From contig OX327712.1 of NCBI GenBank assembly GCA_946807835.1, forward strand, positions 14,960,001-15,024,000: 64,000 nucleotides of DNA, read 5' to 3'. The notes below the pieces were generated by a model that worked only from the letters and a program-made list of their open reading frames with translations, was not told the DNA's origin and made no database searches. Positions 22,501 to 40,345 of the stretch are shown here, piece by piece. A program made the translations under genes and the position numbers. The first letter of the stretch is position 1, and each line of letters begins with the position of its first letter. This DNA is from Ailanthus altissimus (lineage: Eukaryota; Streptophyta; Magnoliopsida; Sapindales; Simaroubaceae).

Positions 22501-25500
22501 AACAGGTAAGGCACTGACAGAACTGAACAACAAAACATAGACAGGGATCATTCCAAATGATGGGGAGAAAAATAATAACAAAAAAGGAAAGACCTACTTG
22601 CAACTCTTCCAAATCTGACTCAGTTATGGGATTCTGGCGTTTTACTTTCTTTCCATCTTCACTAACTCCCTGTTAGTTATTGATGCAAAAAAAAAAAAAA
22701 GAGATTAAGACCAGATGTACAGCAAAAGGAAAACATTAGGGGTAACAAAAATAAAAGTATGAGCATATGGGAAAAAACTCACTAGCTTTGATGAGTTGCG
22801 CAGAACAGTGGCAAGCTGCGAATTACTACTTACGAGAGCTTTAATCTTCTTAAAAGATGCCACAACAGATATAGGCACTATACGAGGAGCGCAGAAAACA
22901 TATTAGAACAAATATGGAACAATTAATGAAAAGACACAATTTAGATGGCAATCTATCAATGTAACTATCAGTCAAAAGAGTACACAAGAAAATACAATAT
23001 AGTTTCTCATACACATACAAAAAGAAAAGTGGCTGAAGTGGGACTACCTATAGGAACGCAAAACCAACTTCATCTCATATAATATCCCAATTATCCATCA
23101 ATATTTATTGCATTAGAACTATATTGTTTCCACCACCATCAATTTCTTGCCTTTTCAAAATTTTCTCTTTTCCTTCTTTCTTATTGGTATTTGAGAGAGA
23201 AAGAAAAAAAAATTTATTGCAGATCTATTTAGAATTCTATATAACATTAGATACCAAACATAGTTTCTCTTGCTAAGACCGAAAAGTTAATACATATATA
23301 GAATTGATCTAGTGAGCTATATAACACACCATATGGTGAGCAGCACTGCCATATGTCACTGTCTAGTAAATCCACAACTTTTTATAACTTTTGCACAGTT
23401 TATAATGTACTACAGAATACTGCCATGTGTCCAAGAGCTCACCATGTAGTGAGCTACGTAGCCCACTAAATCAATTCTCTCGTTCTCTCTCTCTCTCTCT
23501 CCATATATATATATATATATACACACAATTTCTGCATAATTCATGATGTGCTATATGCCATGTGTCTAGGTGCTCACCATATAACACCATAGCCCACTAG
23601 ATCATTTTCCTATATATATAATCATTAATAACCCTTCATTATTGAACAAGAAAAAGAGGTATCCTGGAACGCTATAGAGACCAAAGCCAAAAGATGACCA
23701 CAACCCTTCAATGTTATTTTCTTTTTTCCCTAAAAAATAGAACTATTCTTTCTTGCCAAATTATCTGCAAAGAGTTGGAACAATTCATTTCTCCAGTGTT
23801 TGTTCTGGAGTCCTTTCCCAAAAGCACCGATATTCTCCATAAGTAATGAGTCCCAAGAACCCAGAATAGCCCACTAAACCTTATTATATTCTTTGCACTA
23901 GTTACAAGACTGATTTTTTTCATTGTTTAGTGGCTTCAAAAAAATATTTATGTTATTCACATCTCATACTGGTTTGTTTAAAGGATTCAACTTTGAAGAA
24001 TTTTATTTCCATTGCTTAATATGCTTTATGCAGCAGAACACCAAGACTATCGACAAGTTTTCTAAGAAAATCACCACTAAAGAACCGTATGATGATTGAG
24101 AAAATTAAAAGGTACAAGGGGTACAGGAGAGACAAAGAAAGAAGTTATCTATATACCTTTATGCTACAAAGCAAATGCAATGAACTGACGGACCAAATAG
24201 ACTGAACCACTATAAAGTACACAATTAAAAACATAATTAAAGTAGCAAAGATATTACCATATCCCTCAGGATCCTTAAGGATGAACCGCATAAGATGATC
24301 AGTGGTGGCCAAGTTTAAATCACTGAAATAATACTCTACCTGCAATTTGATTTGTTGTACAATAACAATAAGAACAACTTTATCCACAGAAAAAAGAACA
24401 AAAACACTACTTGAAAAGAAAAAAGAAAGATATATGACAGCAAAATCATTACATTGAAAATAACCTACTATTTATAGTTACTGTACTGATGTGCAAGGTC
24501 AGAAAATAAAAATAAAAGAATGAAGATCAAACTAAATTAGTTTTTGGCATCGCTACAGCCTACATGTGCTCAGTTTCCCTCCATGTGAGGCCATGACTTA
24601 CCATATTCATGGGAGAAAGGCCTCTGCCTTTACTTCACCTCCACCTCATCTCCAAAATACCAGTGGCCTTATAAATATAGGTGCATTATAGACCTAAAAT
24701 GACTTTTACATCAGGTAAAACCAAAGATATGATGAAGTTCTTGAAAAACAAGTTATGATACATATGGGGATATGGTAAAAAGTCTCTCAAATCCTAATGA
24801 AAGCATGTTAAGAGTACCTAAAAGAATGGATAATTTGGCAAAATTCAAAACTTAAGTAGAATTTTAGGGTATACTAAAGAATATCGAACACATCAGGCAG
24901 AATGGTTTTCACACTGACTTTTTGCCTTTGTTGAAGTATTAGTGTTACTGGGAAACATGACTGATCCCAGTGCCAAGCAATTTTGATTCCCAAAGAGCAA
25001 ATGCCCAAAATCCAAGTGTAGCAATTATCAAGGGGAATGTGAGGGGATGCTAATATGTAGGTAAAGACCTAGGTGCCGTGCATTGACCATGTGAAGGGGT
25101 TGTACACCAACTACAGCAGAATTACCGATGCCTAACATGAGCCATGAAGCAATAAAAGATCCTCAGTGAGAACCAGCACCTGCCACTTTCACTTTTGAAG
25201 AATATATCTTTTCAAGAGTTACCAAATCTGAGTACTTTAGGCTTCATCAAATCACTCCCAATAAAGCTCTAACACACTTCTTTCCCATCATTGCAGCATA
25301 AATCTTAAGGCACCATCAAAAACTAGTTCATCTTCTTTCCAGTAGTACTAAAATCCAAGACTAAGATAAGTTGTCATGCCCATAAGGGTTGGTAAGCAAA
25401 CAGAACACAAGCTAATAATTTCCACAATTGCTGATTAAATACACCGAAAACTTGCACATGAAAAATCCACTAAGAAGAATATACTTAATAGCATAAACTA

Positions 25501-26112
25501 AATGCTAACCTGATTCAGAATCTTCTGAGTAGATTCATCAGACAATCCACCTTGCTGATGCTGATGATGATCCTTCTTCTCCTTCTGATCCTTGACCACT
25601 GGAACCTCGACAACCTCTTGATGTTGATCTTCATAATGATTATTAATATTACTGCCGTGGTGATTACTATGATGGTTTTGATGACGATGATGATTGTGAT
25701 TGTGGTTCCGATTATGATTGTGATGATAATTCTGTACGGGCACGTGATGCTGATGATGAATCGGATGGTGAACCGGAATCGCGTGATTCTGCACGGCCAC
25801 GTGGAACGCGCCCGTTCCGTGTGGGGAATAAACATCATGAGGAGGAGGTGAATGAATCATCGGCGGAGGCGGCGGCATCACCACTCGCGGCGGAGGCGGC
25901 TGTACTTGTACTTGTACTTGCACTTGCACTTGCAACTGAGTGGCCGTCGAGGAATTCCGATTCGGTACGAACTCAGGAGCCTTCGCGTTGAGTCGACTCA
26001 ACGACGAGCTTCTCGACAGCGACTGATCTGAAGAGGATTGCGACTGAGACTGATCAATTGACACTGATGATGATGGTGAATCTAGGGTTTCGAATTGAGA
26101 TTGCTGTGCCAT
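19547..26112 (-). CDS. LARP6: La-related protein 6 (LARP6b/c type)
   Basis: Ten exons: 26112-25510, 24339-24258, 22877-22783, 22669-22598, 22321-22242, 22123-22024, 21358-21311, 21202-21134, 20539-20390, 19831-19547; all GT-AG and in phase, giving 527 residues. An RNA-binding protein of the La superfamily. In order: a Ser/Gln-rich N-terminus; a PAM2-like motif LNAKAPEFVP (residues 41-50), which in the family binds the MLLE domain of poly(A)-binding protein; a VQ repeat (~59-71); Pro-rich and His/Asn-rich stretches (~75-170); the La motif (~185-283, with VEYYFSDLNLATTDHLMRF); an RRM-like domain (~285-383, with RIVVAENLP and LHAFVEYES); an acidic linker; an Arg/Gly/His-rich tail; and a C-terminal SUZ-C-type motif (GTRGFAMGRGKP). 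PAM2 points to the LARP6b/c clade. No lesion is visible. Confidence 0.95.
23300..23478. mobile_element. MITE with ~43-bp terminal inverted repeats, in LARP6 intron 2
   Basis: The left end 23300-23342 (AGAATTGATCTAGTGAGCTA...) matches the reverse complement of 23436-23478 (AGAATTGATTTAGTGGGCTA...) with a few mismatches. The 179-bp unit has no coding capacity, as expected for a MITE. It lies in the intron between exons 24339-24258 and 22877-22783. The superfamily cannot be assigned; a CT/AT microsatellite sits at its right edge. Confidence 0.8.
23484..23521. repeat. Compound (CT)n(AT)n microsatellite
   Basis: About nine CT repeats, then about nine AT repeats, between the MITE at 23300-23478 and a half copy of the same MITE. 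Confidence 0.9.
23534..23611. mobile_element. Half copy of the same MITE
   Basis: ATGCCATGTGTCTAGGTGCTCACC...GCCCACTAGATCATTTTCC matches the right half of the 23300-23478 element (ctgccatgtgtccaagagctcacc...gcccactaaatcaatt). No left end was seen. Confidence 0.65.
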
Positions 26113-26333
26113 TTCTTTTCCAAATTTATTTAATAATTCGAATTTTTAATTTTAACAAAATTGAATTATAATTTTATTTTTTTATTAATTCTTTTTTATA
26201 AATAATTTGAGGGTTAGGGTTTTGACTGAGGGGGGCGGAGACTGACGAGGGAGGGCCCTGAGCGAGAGCTTTTGGAAGGAGACACCGGACCGGAGAGGAT
26301 TTCTCGAGGTCCAGAAAGTCGTTGATTGAGCCT

Positions 26334-26341
26334 TATTTATA
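26334..26341 (-). promoter_or_regulatory. Possible TATA box of LARP6
   Basis: The minus strand reads TATAAATA 222 bp upstream of the LARP6 start codon. The intervening GC-richer 26220-26330 would be the 5' leader. Motif and position only. Confidence 0.45.
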
Positions 26342-26344
26342 CTA

Positions 26345-27003
26345 CACTGTTGTGTGATACTCTACACTCGAGTACATGATTAGAGCCGTGAATGGAGAAT
26401 GAGGATTATTTATCACCGTTTATCTATGATTACAATGGTTTTTTTATTATTTAATTTTTTTTAAAGATGCCATTTCCTAATTTTGATTGGTGTGTTTATG
26501 TATACACATAGCATTTTACTTAACAAAAGTGGAAATTAATGCTCTTAATATTATTATTGATTTATCCTTTTGTGGATATAAAAGATTGTCATTTAAAGTA
26601 GTGAAAAAGTTGAAAATAGCTCTTAATTTAATAGAATTTTTTTTTAAATACACAAAAAATTTCTAATATCTTATAACTGAAAGAAATAAAGTAGGACATT
26701 TTAATCCTTCAATTATATATTTTTTAAAATTTTGAATAATTCACCTTAAAAAATTAAAATTTAAAAAAAAATACACTCATTTTACTTTCAAGTTCTGACT
26801 AAGTAAACAGAAAATTCTTAACAAATTAAGTGAAAAATAGTATATTAGTAAAAAAATAAAAGAGTGAATGAAATATTTGTACAATAGATATGTTAAAAAT
26901 AAGTACATTAGTTAAAATAAATAAAAATAATGTAAAATAGTATAAAATGATGAAAAAAGAGATTAATGCAAAATTAAAAGATCATCGGCGTGACAAAAAA
27001 GAG
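26345..27003. other. AT-rich spacer upstream of LARP6
   Basis: No gene seen; A/T-rich with short ORFs only. Confidence 0.4.
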
Positions 27004-27118
27004 TAGCGCACACCTAACATTGCACATGCACTCAGCGTGTGCATTGTGCACGATAGATAGGCCTGTGCACATTGTGCACAGTTCGCAAGCCCGTGCACAC
27101 TGCACATAATCCAAGGCC
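27004..27118. repeat. Isolated GC-richer island of GTGCAC-type repeats
   Basis: GTGTGCATTGTGCAC (27038-27052) and GTGCACATTGTGCAC (27065-27079) plus several TGCAC/GTGCA words fill about 115 bp in an AT-rich spacer. The self-complementary GTGCAC units could pair. It resembles the island at 18641-18783 in style, not in exact sequence. Confidence 0.7.
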
Positions 27119-28063
27119 ACCACAATAACACTTAGAATCAACAATTTTCATTGAATTTTTAAACTTTTAAAATATTCTTTCATTTATTTTTATAATGTTT
27201 ACTCATTTTTTTATAATATTTATTTGTTTCACCAACAATTATCTTAATATAAATTATTAATTGAAAAAATTAAATAACTTATCAAGTATTTGTCATGAGC
27301 CAGGGGAAATATACTTTATACTTTATTTTAGAAGTATAATGATTCCATTATAATTTTTTAATTATAAAGATTAAAAATTTAATAAGTGATTAGAAAGAAA
27401 AATCGAATGAAAGGGGAGTTATTTTCAAAAAAAATTCTTCCAATTATGGGAAACTAATCCAAGTTAAAAAAAAAAAGGAAGAAAATTAATTTGTAAACTC
27501 TTTTATTTTGTGTGTAATATAGAACTACACAGATTTGAGTTTAAATTAAATTCACATCAAAATTCAAGAGAAATTGCACAAGACCTCTATAATTGAATGA
27601 GAAAGTGCAACTAATAGCGGGAGAAGGAAACCTCCTATAAGCGTCGATATTTAAACTGGGTTAATTTAATCTAAACAAGTCTCAGTAAATTGATCACCAA
27701 GCAATGTGTAAGCTTTTCAAAATTAAAAAAAAAAAAGGAGAATTTTCATTTTCATTTATGTAACAATAAAGATAAACTAATACCAAGAAGATATGTCCCG
27801 CATTTCTCCACAAATAACTTTCATAAAGAAATTTCAAAGGTAATTAAATATGCAACTAACAATTTCTCAAAATCTTGTTTGTAATCTGGATAATGACTTA
27901 GAATCACATAAAACTGTTACTCAACTGAAATAAATCACTGGGAACTCAAAATTTGCGGGCTCTACCTCTATGACACAGCAGGAACTCGCAGAAAAACTAG
28001 CTTCATCAGTGTAAGTAAATTTACATCAAATTATTTAACTGACCAATAAATTACGGATGAGAC
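27119..28063. other. Spacer and ITPK4 3' flank
   Basis: No gene seen. The frame at 27690-27884 is short and without family resemblance. Confidence 0.4.
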
Positions 28064-33817
<5,754 letters not shown>

Positions 33818-34119
33818 TTTTTCCGCCTCCTCTTTCTCTCTATCTACGCCTTGTCTCTTTTGCTTTTGCTTCTCCTTCTGCTTCTGCCTCTCTGCTTCGC
33901 AGTGATACTACGGACATGGAAGAATCACATTCTCTGCTTTCTTTTTTCTTTTTTCTTGTTCTTTTTTCTTTTTTGCTTTTTTTAACTGACGCGCGTCGAT
34001 CAAGCGCGTGATCAATCGAATCATTTATTTTATTCAAATCACAAAATTGCTCCCTTTTTTTTCTTTTTATTTTTAAAATTTTAATTTTAAAATATATTAT
34101 TCTTTAAAAAAAATAAATT
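33818..34119. other. ITPK4 5' leader and promoter region
   Basis: Pyrimidine-rich in plus text and therefore purine-rich on the transcribed strand. The Lys/Arg/Glu-rich frame at 33840-34037 minus is low-complexity leader sequence; it ends upstream of the ITPK4 start. Confidence 0.4.
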
Positions 34120-34281
34120 CTTCAATAGTAATATTAAATATTTTAAATTATACCTTAAAAAATGATATGTTAAATAAATATTAAGTGTGATAAATAATTT
34201 TAAAATTTATATTATTTTATCGTCTAATATTTATTTAATATATTACTTTTTAAAATATAATTTAACATACGTGTCATTTCA
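34120..34281. mobile_element. MITE-like element, family M1 (copy 1)
   Basis: The left half (AGTAATATTAAATATTTTAAATTATACC...GTTAAATAAATATTA) matches the reverse complement of the right half, so the whole is a long imperfect inverted repeat of about 160 bp without coding potential. It shares words such as TATATTAAATAAATATTA with the element at 54054-54203. Ends are approximate. Confidence 0.6.
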
Positions 34282-34349
34282 CTATATAAATATAAAAAAA
34301 TGTGAAATCTACATTTTATGATCAAAACAATTTTGTGCGTGTATATAGT

Positions 34350-34559
34350 GGCAGTTTTATGGCATCATATTTTTTGCACTATCTTACACAAATTTTAAAC
34401 CACTATATTAATACATATATAATGACTTAAATTAAATTTCAAATGTGCATTAAAAATAATACATTAATTACAAATATTTGATTGCATTGAACCATCAAAT
34501 GTTAGTTTAAAAATTATATAAGATATTGTGTAAAAAAATATGATGACATAGATCCTAAC
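34350..34559. mobile_element. MITE with ~50-bp terminal inverted repeats, family M2
   Basis: TATGGCATCATATTTTTTGC (from 34358) matches the reverse complement of the right end (TATGTCATCATATTTTTTTA, from 34550), and the similarity extends through ACACAATATCTTATATAATTTTTAAA. About 200 bp, no ORF. Exact borders and target-site duplication are uncertain. Confidence 0.7.
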
Positions 34560-36115
34560 ATATATATATATATATAATTGATTAATAAGTTATACGGTGA
34601 GTTTTTAGATACGTAATAATATTTTGTAACATATTATAAATTATATAAAAATTATAAAAAAAATTATGAATTTATTAAACAGTAATATATCGCAATGTTG
34701 TTTATCATAATGAGCTACGTAGCTCAATAGTATACCAATAAACTTTTAACAATTTTTAATATATGTATATATAGACTAAAATTTACTCTTTTTTTTTTCT
34801 TTTGAAGAAGACTAAAATTTACTATTAACTTATCATTATGCAATGATAATTAAAAACACTCACCTCATTTTGTGTTACTTATGGTATTAATTATGGGTTT
34901 TAATTTTAAATAGTTAAAAAAAGTTTTAATTATTTTAGTTAAAATCTTCCTTTTTGTTATGGGATATTATCATCAACATTTTTGAAGTATAGTATAATTA
35001 TAACAATACCTACAGATAATATACAAATTTGAAGTATAGTATATTATCTCTTCTTTAACACTCTCTTAGACTCTCTCTTCCAACTCTCTATAAACGCATT
35101 CTTTAATCAATTAAAAAAAACCAATTACAACTTGTCAAATTCATTAAATTCAAATCATAAGATACATAAATTCGCATGTTGGCAAATTTGATCAGCAAAA
35201 TAAAACTTAAGATTAGGCATAAATACATAAAATTCGATAATTGTAATACATGATTTTGTGTTTATCTTTTTAAACTTAATAAAAAGTGATTTTCACTTAA
35301 TGGTATTGTTGAAATTGTTGAGAGATGTTAATAAGAAATATTGCTTGAATTGAAAGAGAAGCTTGGCAAACTAAGTGATATTTTGCATCTTATATCATTC
35401 AAATAAATACAGTAAAAAAACTCGTGAACAAATAATAAGGTATGTACATTAAATGAAATAAACTAATTATGAGAAACTTATCCTATTTTTTCCTTAAATA
35501 TTCAATTTACAATTTTTTTTTTAGACACTGAACTTTTAAGTGTTTGTTTTGTTTTAGGTGTACAAAAATTTGTTTGATTTGTCTTGGAATTGTTTGGTGC
35601 ATAGATTAATGTAGTTTTTTTTTTCTTTAATATAAATGAAGTTGTTAAAGGCTATGAAGCATTTTTTGTTAAAATAATTAAATCCCCACATTTTTAGCTA
35701 TTTAGGACTAAAACCCATTAATTATCTGTATTTGTAATAAACTAGAGTAATTATTTATTTAATCTAAGAAGAGGGAGAGGATTTATATTGTTTGAAAAAA
35801 GTTTCGAAGCGAAGGAATACACAAATTCAATGTAGTGTTATAGAATTGAGATAAGACTTTCAATCACAAATTGTTACATTATTATCACAATATATTATAT
35901 TAAATTAACCACCCCAAAAAAAAATTACCATAGTTTTACTGCAATAAATCTGAAGCCGTAATTTTCAATTTCAATAGCTCAGTGGCATCACCTCAAATGT
36001 GTTCACATAAATGGCCACTAAACTGGAAACTAAGGACAACTGTTTGCCAAATTGTTGATTACCATCAATTGGAGCCTGTTGAATTTATCATCATACAGTT
36101 CAGGTCAAATATACT
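34560..36115. other. AT-rich spacer and URH1 3' flank
   Basis: Contains a perfect 16-bp palindrome TGAGCTACGTAGCTCA at 34711-34726. No gene seen. Confidence 0.45.
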
Positions 36116-39100
36116 TTACGAGTTCATAAGCCGATCCATGAGTAATTTCACGACGGTTGGGCCATCAACTGTGACTGCCACCTTCACTGTGGGTTTATCG
36201 GACCATTCAGTAATCTCTCCAAATCTGATTTAAACATATACGAGTCATTAGGAGCATAATGATGATGGTATGAAACTAATAGAAGGTCTAAGGAAGCCTA
36301 ACTAAAGAAATCAAGAAATCACATCGTTTAAATTTTGTTGCTCATTTGTAATTTTCTGGACAAACAAGAATGTATCTTAGTTTTGGAAGATAATGTCTAG
36401 TTTGAGTTCCTCAGCTTCCCAGATGTTATATATCATGATATATACAGACTACAAGAACTAGCTGATGATTCAAATGTTCTTAGAAATACAATGCTGCTAA
36501 ATTTCTTGGATGCTATCTACGGTCAGATATATTAACGATTTGAAGTACTATATTAAGCAATTATGGAGAAAATTCTATTTGATATTTTGGAAATGGGCAA
36601 TCAAATCCAACAGAAATCAAAATAATTATGTCAGTCCATATGTTATCGATTATCCACAATGATCAAGTTGCTGATCTGAAAGGAAGAAAGGTCCTACCTC
36701 TTTTGCTTGTTGTATAATATTGTGAGTCCCCTTGTGATGCCATTTGTCTGGACTCTAACAACACCATCAGTGTAAGTGAAGAGTGATGGATTAACAGCTA
36801 CAAGAAGAGCAGTTGGATCGTGAAGGTAAACACCTGAACCAAGATTAAAGTTACCATTAGCAAAAAGAATATGGCTTTTCCAATTCTGAAAGCTTATCAA
36901 CCCATTTCAGTACAGTGATAAACCTTTTGTACTGTATGCCTCATGATGATAAGAGAAGTAGACCTCTAAGATTTTGCATAGATACCGAGCAAATTTTCCG
37001 TTTGAAAGCGCCAACTTGTCTCTGTCAGCATCTAAAATATGACAAATAATAGACCAAAATAAAATCAAATGAATAGGAATAACGGGACCGACATCCAATT
37101 ACAATTTTCAACCATGGCTTGTGTCCTGGTGTCTACATCCATGCTATGCTCAAAAGATAATTGATATTCATGAACAAAAATGGGTATACATTAATTTTCT
37201 GCACTTCTTAATGAACGTAAAAGCTCCAAAAAAGGATTGATGTGGCAGCCCCAAGTAGCTGGGCCGAGCTTTTTGACTCTTACAGTCCTGATTGTTGTAC
37301 TGTTGAGCACAACCATCAGGACATAAAATTAACAACTCGACATCATTACACAGACAAATGTACACAATTACAAAGTGATATCATGTCCATTTAAATGGAG
37401 TTGTATAAGATTGTCAAACAATTACCTGTCATAACAACTTGATGGGTAACATTAATACCCACAGCCACAACATCTGCTCCACTTGTGAAAACAATATCTG
37501 CAGCATCTGGATCACCAAAAATCTGCTCATCCAGTCAAGGGGTTGAAAAGGATATATATATATAGAGAGAGAGAGAGAGAAAATGCACATATCAATATGG
37601 AAAGTTACTTCTGAAGTGTAGCTCTCTCTTTCTTTCTCTCTCCATGCAATGATTATAAGAAAACTGATGAAACTTGTGTAAGTTTAACACCACTGATAGA
37701 ATCAAATGAGACAAGTCACAATTATGTAGGCCAGAAAGAATTTTTAGCCAAGCATAACGATATATCACATCATTAGTTGTTTCAAAGCTTTTATAAATGG
37801 ACATATAACAAAAAACTAATATAGCTAGAGTTATTAAATTCGTAACTTGAATTGTCAAGACTGTTGGCAACTGACTTAGATTTGAGGAACTTACATTGGC
37901 CTCGGCTGCTGGATTGACATTCCCGTTTACTGCAAAAGCACCACCGAGAAGAACTATCTGTCCAATGTTTCTAACAAATGCAGGATCTTTTTGAATAGCC
38001 TGTATCAGTAGATAATTGATTAAGAAGTAAAATAAATGATACTTGCAACAAAAAAGAAAAAAACCATGGAAAATCAATGAAAATCTTGCCAATGCAATAT
38101 TTGTAAGAGGTCCCAATGCAACCACAGTGACTTGCCCAGGGTAAAGATTTGCTTGCTCAACAAGAAAATCAACTGCTGACTGTTCAATTGCCTTTCCTTT
38201 AGGTGGGGGGAAGTTTTGGTTGCCAAGTCCATCAGCACCGTGGACAAAATCAGCAATCCGGAGTTTTGTGCCTTTCTTTACAAGAAATGATGATACAATA
38301 TATTGATGAGCCACAGAACCCAATACACATCATCATAGCTTTTACATGAGATTTCAAGTTAAAATTATGTGAGGTAAAGATAACAATGTCACTCATGTGA
38401 GCATATAAACCAAGATGACAGCATTTCCAGGAATCCAAAGCGAAAGAAGAAGAAGTGTAAAAAAGGCCTCCAGGGAAATGTTTTAAGATTATTTATCTTG
38501 TTCATAGAAAGAGTTATATATCATTAATTTCAAAGTAACAGCGCAATTACATAAGCACTTGTCCACAGAGGAGAAACTGATATAAAAAGAATACTGTATG
38601 TCATAAGAAATTCTGTAGCATAACAAAGGCATGACATGTTGAAATAAAAGGTATGAGTTATAAAGCAACTTTAGCTGCTTTTTGAATTAGAATGAAGTTA
38701 GCTTTATCGGCTAGCTGAAAAGCTGAAAAGGCATTTGTGAGGAAACAAATATCAACTCGACAAGATGGGATGAGACAAGAGATCAAATAAAAATAAAGTG
38801 AATCTCAATTTATCTTTTCATTCATGTAAGTATTTGCAAATTTCAACTGTATTCAACTTCCATATGTGAGGCATATAATTTATTGACAAAAAAGAAAAAA
38901 AAGCTTCGAATCATAATTCAGATAGGAAAACATACAATTATGGAAACAAAAGTGCATTCTGGATAGACTAATACCTTTAATTTACGAATGCACAAAACAT
39001 TTGGTCCCATAACTATCAGTATCTTTTTTTTTTTTCTCTTTTCAATATTGAATCTTAATTAAAAGAAATTAGCAAAAGAAAGAAAAGAGATAGAGCAGAA

Positions 39101-39604
39101 TTACAGTGATGGTGACATGGGATCCTTCAGCCACTGGAATATCTGTCCTCCCTGCAATCTCCAACTAACACCACAAAACACAGCATCAACGAACAATTAC
39201 CATCATACTCTTAAAAAAAAAAAAATCAAAATCAAAATCTGAACCAAATCAAATCAACCCATTTGAGCTAAGATCCCAAATCAAGAATGCAAAAGCAACA
39301 ATTACCAAATGCAAGGCGTTTCTTGTGGCAAGAGTGGTGTAAACATTCCCATAGATAGTGGTGAGTCCAATCACCTCCACTTCTGGTGACCTCAAGGCCA
39401 AATATATAGCCATGGCATCATCTGCAAGAACGCAAATTTAAATCAGTTTGGCTTCCATTTCTGAAAATTAAATATACCCGGATCTTAAAAACAAAACCTA
39501 AAAAGAGAGTGATTATAAAGTTGCCACTGCGACATGAGTTTGATGATCTTACCAATACCAGGGTCGGTGTCAATGATGATCTTTTTGGGTTCTGTTGTTG
39601 CCAT
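36116..39604 (-). CDS. URH1: Uridine/inosine nucleoside hydrolase (URH1-like)
   Basis: Nine exons: 39604-39553, 39421-39306, 39164-39105, 38275-38090, 37999-37895, 37522-37426, 37031-36924, 36833-36698, 36224-36116; in phase throughout, 322 residues. Nucleoside hydrolases cleave the N-glycosidic bond of uridine, xanthosine or inosine to base and ribose in cytosolic nucleoside salvage and breakdown. The N-terminal calcium/ribose site DTDPGIDDAMAI spans residues 12-23. GPLTNIAL, LLGGAF, NPAAEANIFGDPDAAD and YLHDPTA follow in family order. The model ends VVKLLMDRLMNS. All introns are GT-AG except the one after exon 4 (38090), which needs a GC donor. It follows ITPK4 head to tail, 2.3 kb away. 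Assignment to the family is firm; URH1 rather than URH2 rests on overall resemblance. Confidence 0.95.
37552..37580. repeat. (AT)n(AG)n microsatellite in URH1 intron 5
   Basis: A short compound dinucleotide run about 30 bp upstream, in transcript order, of the exon starting at 37522. Confidence 0.9.
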
Positions 39605-40190
39605 GAGTTCGTGTTTGTTTTTTATTTTTTCTTTCTTGGATGCGATTCAATTCTTCAAATGATTTTGCTGATGGGATGCAGAATAATGAATTAATAATGA
39701 TGATGAGTGCTGATTCACAATGATTTTATTTTATTTTTTTATAATTATATTAATAAGAGTAAGATTGTACGGCGAGTGGTTGACAGTTAAAACGGAAGAA
39801 AAGCGGTGCTTGTTCACTTTTCACCGTTTTGAGTTAGTTGTTGCTCGTGGGTTGTGTATAATGTCAAGCCCATCTTAGCTTATATTTCTTTTTGTTATCA
39901 TACAAGGGTTTTTTATTAAATATATTGTATTCTTCTTTTTCATCTCTTTTTTAATTTATTAAATTTTTGGTTGTTTAATATTAATAAGTATCTAAGACCA
40001 CACGGGTTAAAAAATTAAATTCGTGACAATAAACATCAATTCAAGCTTTTTTTTTAAATTTATTTATAAAGTTATTACTTTATGATTACTTTTTTATAAG
40101 TATTATATTTTAAATTTTAATTAATTATTATAATATTATCAATTAGAGAATTAATTATAATAATATTATAATTAATTATTATAATATATA
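39605..40190. other. URH1 5' flank and spacer
   Basis: No gene seen; the promoter of URH1 must lie in the part next to 39604, but no convincing TATA box was recognised. Confidence 0.4.
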
Positions 40191-40345
40191 ATGTCACAAG
40201 TCGGATATTTATTATTGACCCAACCTAAGTTAGAGAGTACACGATGTTACAGGTCAAGAAGTACACAGTGTCACAATTCGGGCACTTGTTTTGACCTAAC
40301 CTAGGCCAGGGGTATACAGTGTTACGAGTCCAGCGTCATTGATTT
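40191..40345. repeat. Short array of alternating degenerate repeats
   Basis: GTCACAAGTCGGA...TGACCCAACCTAAG...GTACACGATGTTACAGGTCAAG recurs about 78 bp later as GTCACAATTCGGG...TGACCTAACCTAGG...GTATACAGTGTTACGAGTCC. Two units, diverged, non-coding. Confidence 0.65.

Noticed and set aside
25515..25851. Long frames overlapping LARP6 exon 1 (Ile/Arg-rich minus, Met/Leu-rich plus)
   Set aside because: Produced by the His/Asn codon tract read in other frames; the PAM2/La-motif frame is the supported one.
33840..34037. Lys/Arg/Glu-rich protein upstream of ITPK4
   Set aside because: Low-complexity purine-rich leader, no conserved features; does not join ITPK4 in frame in a supported way.
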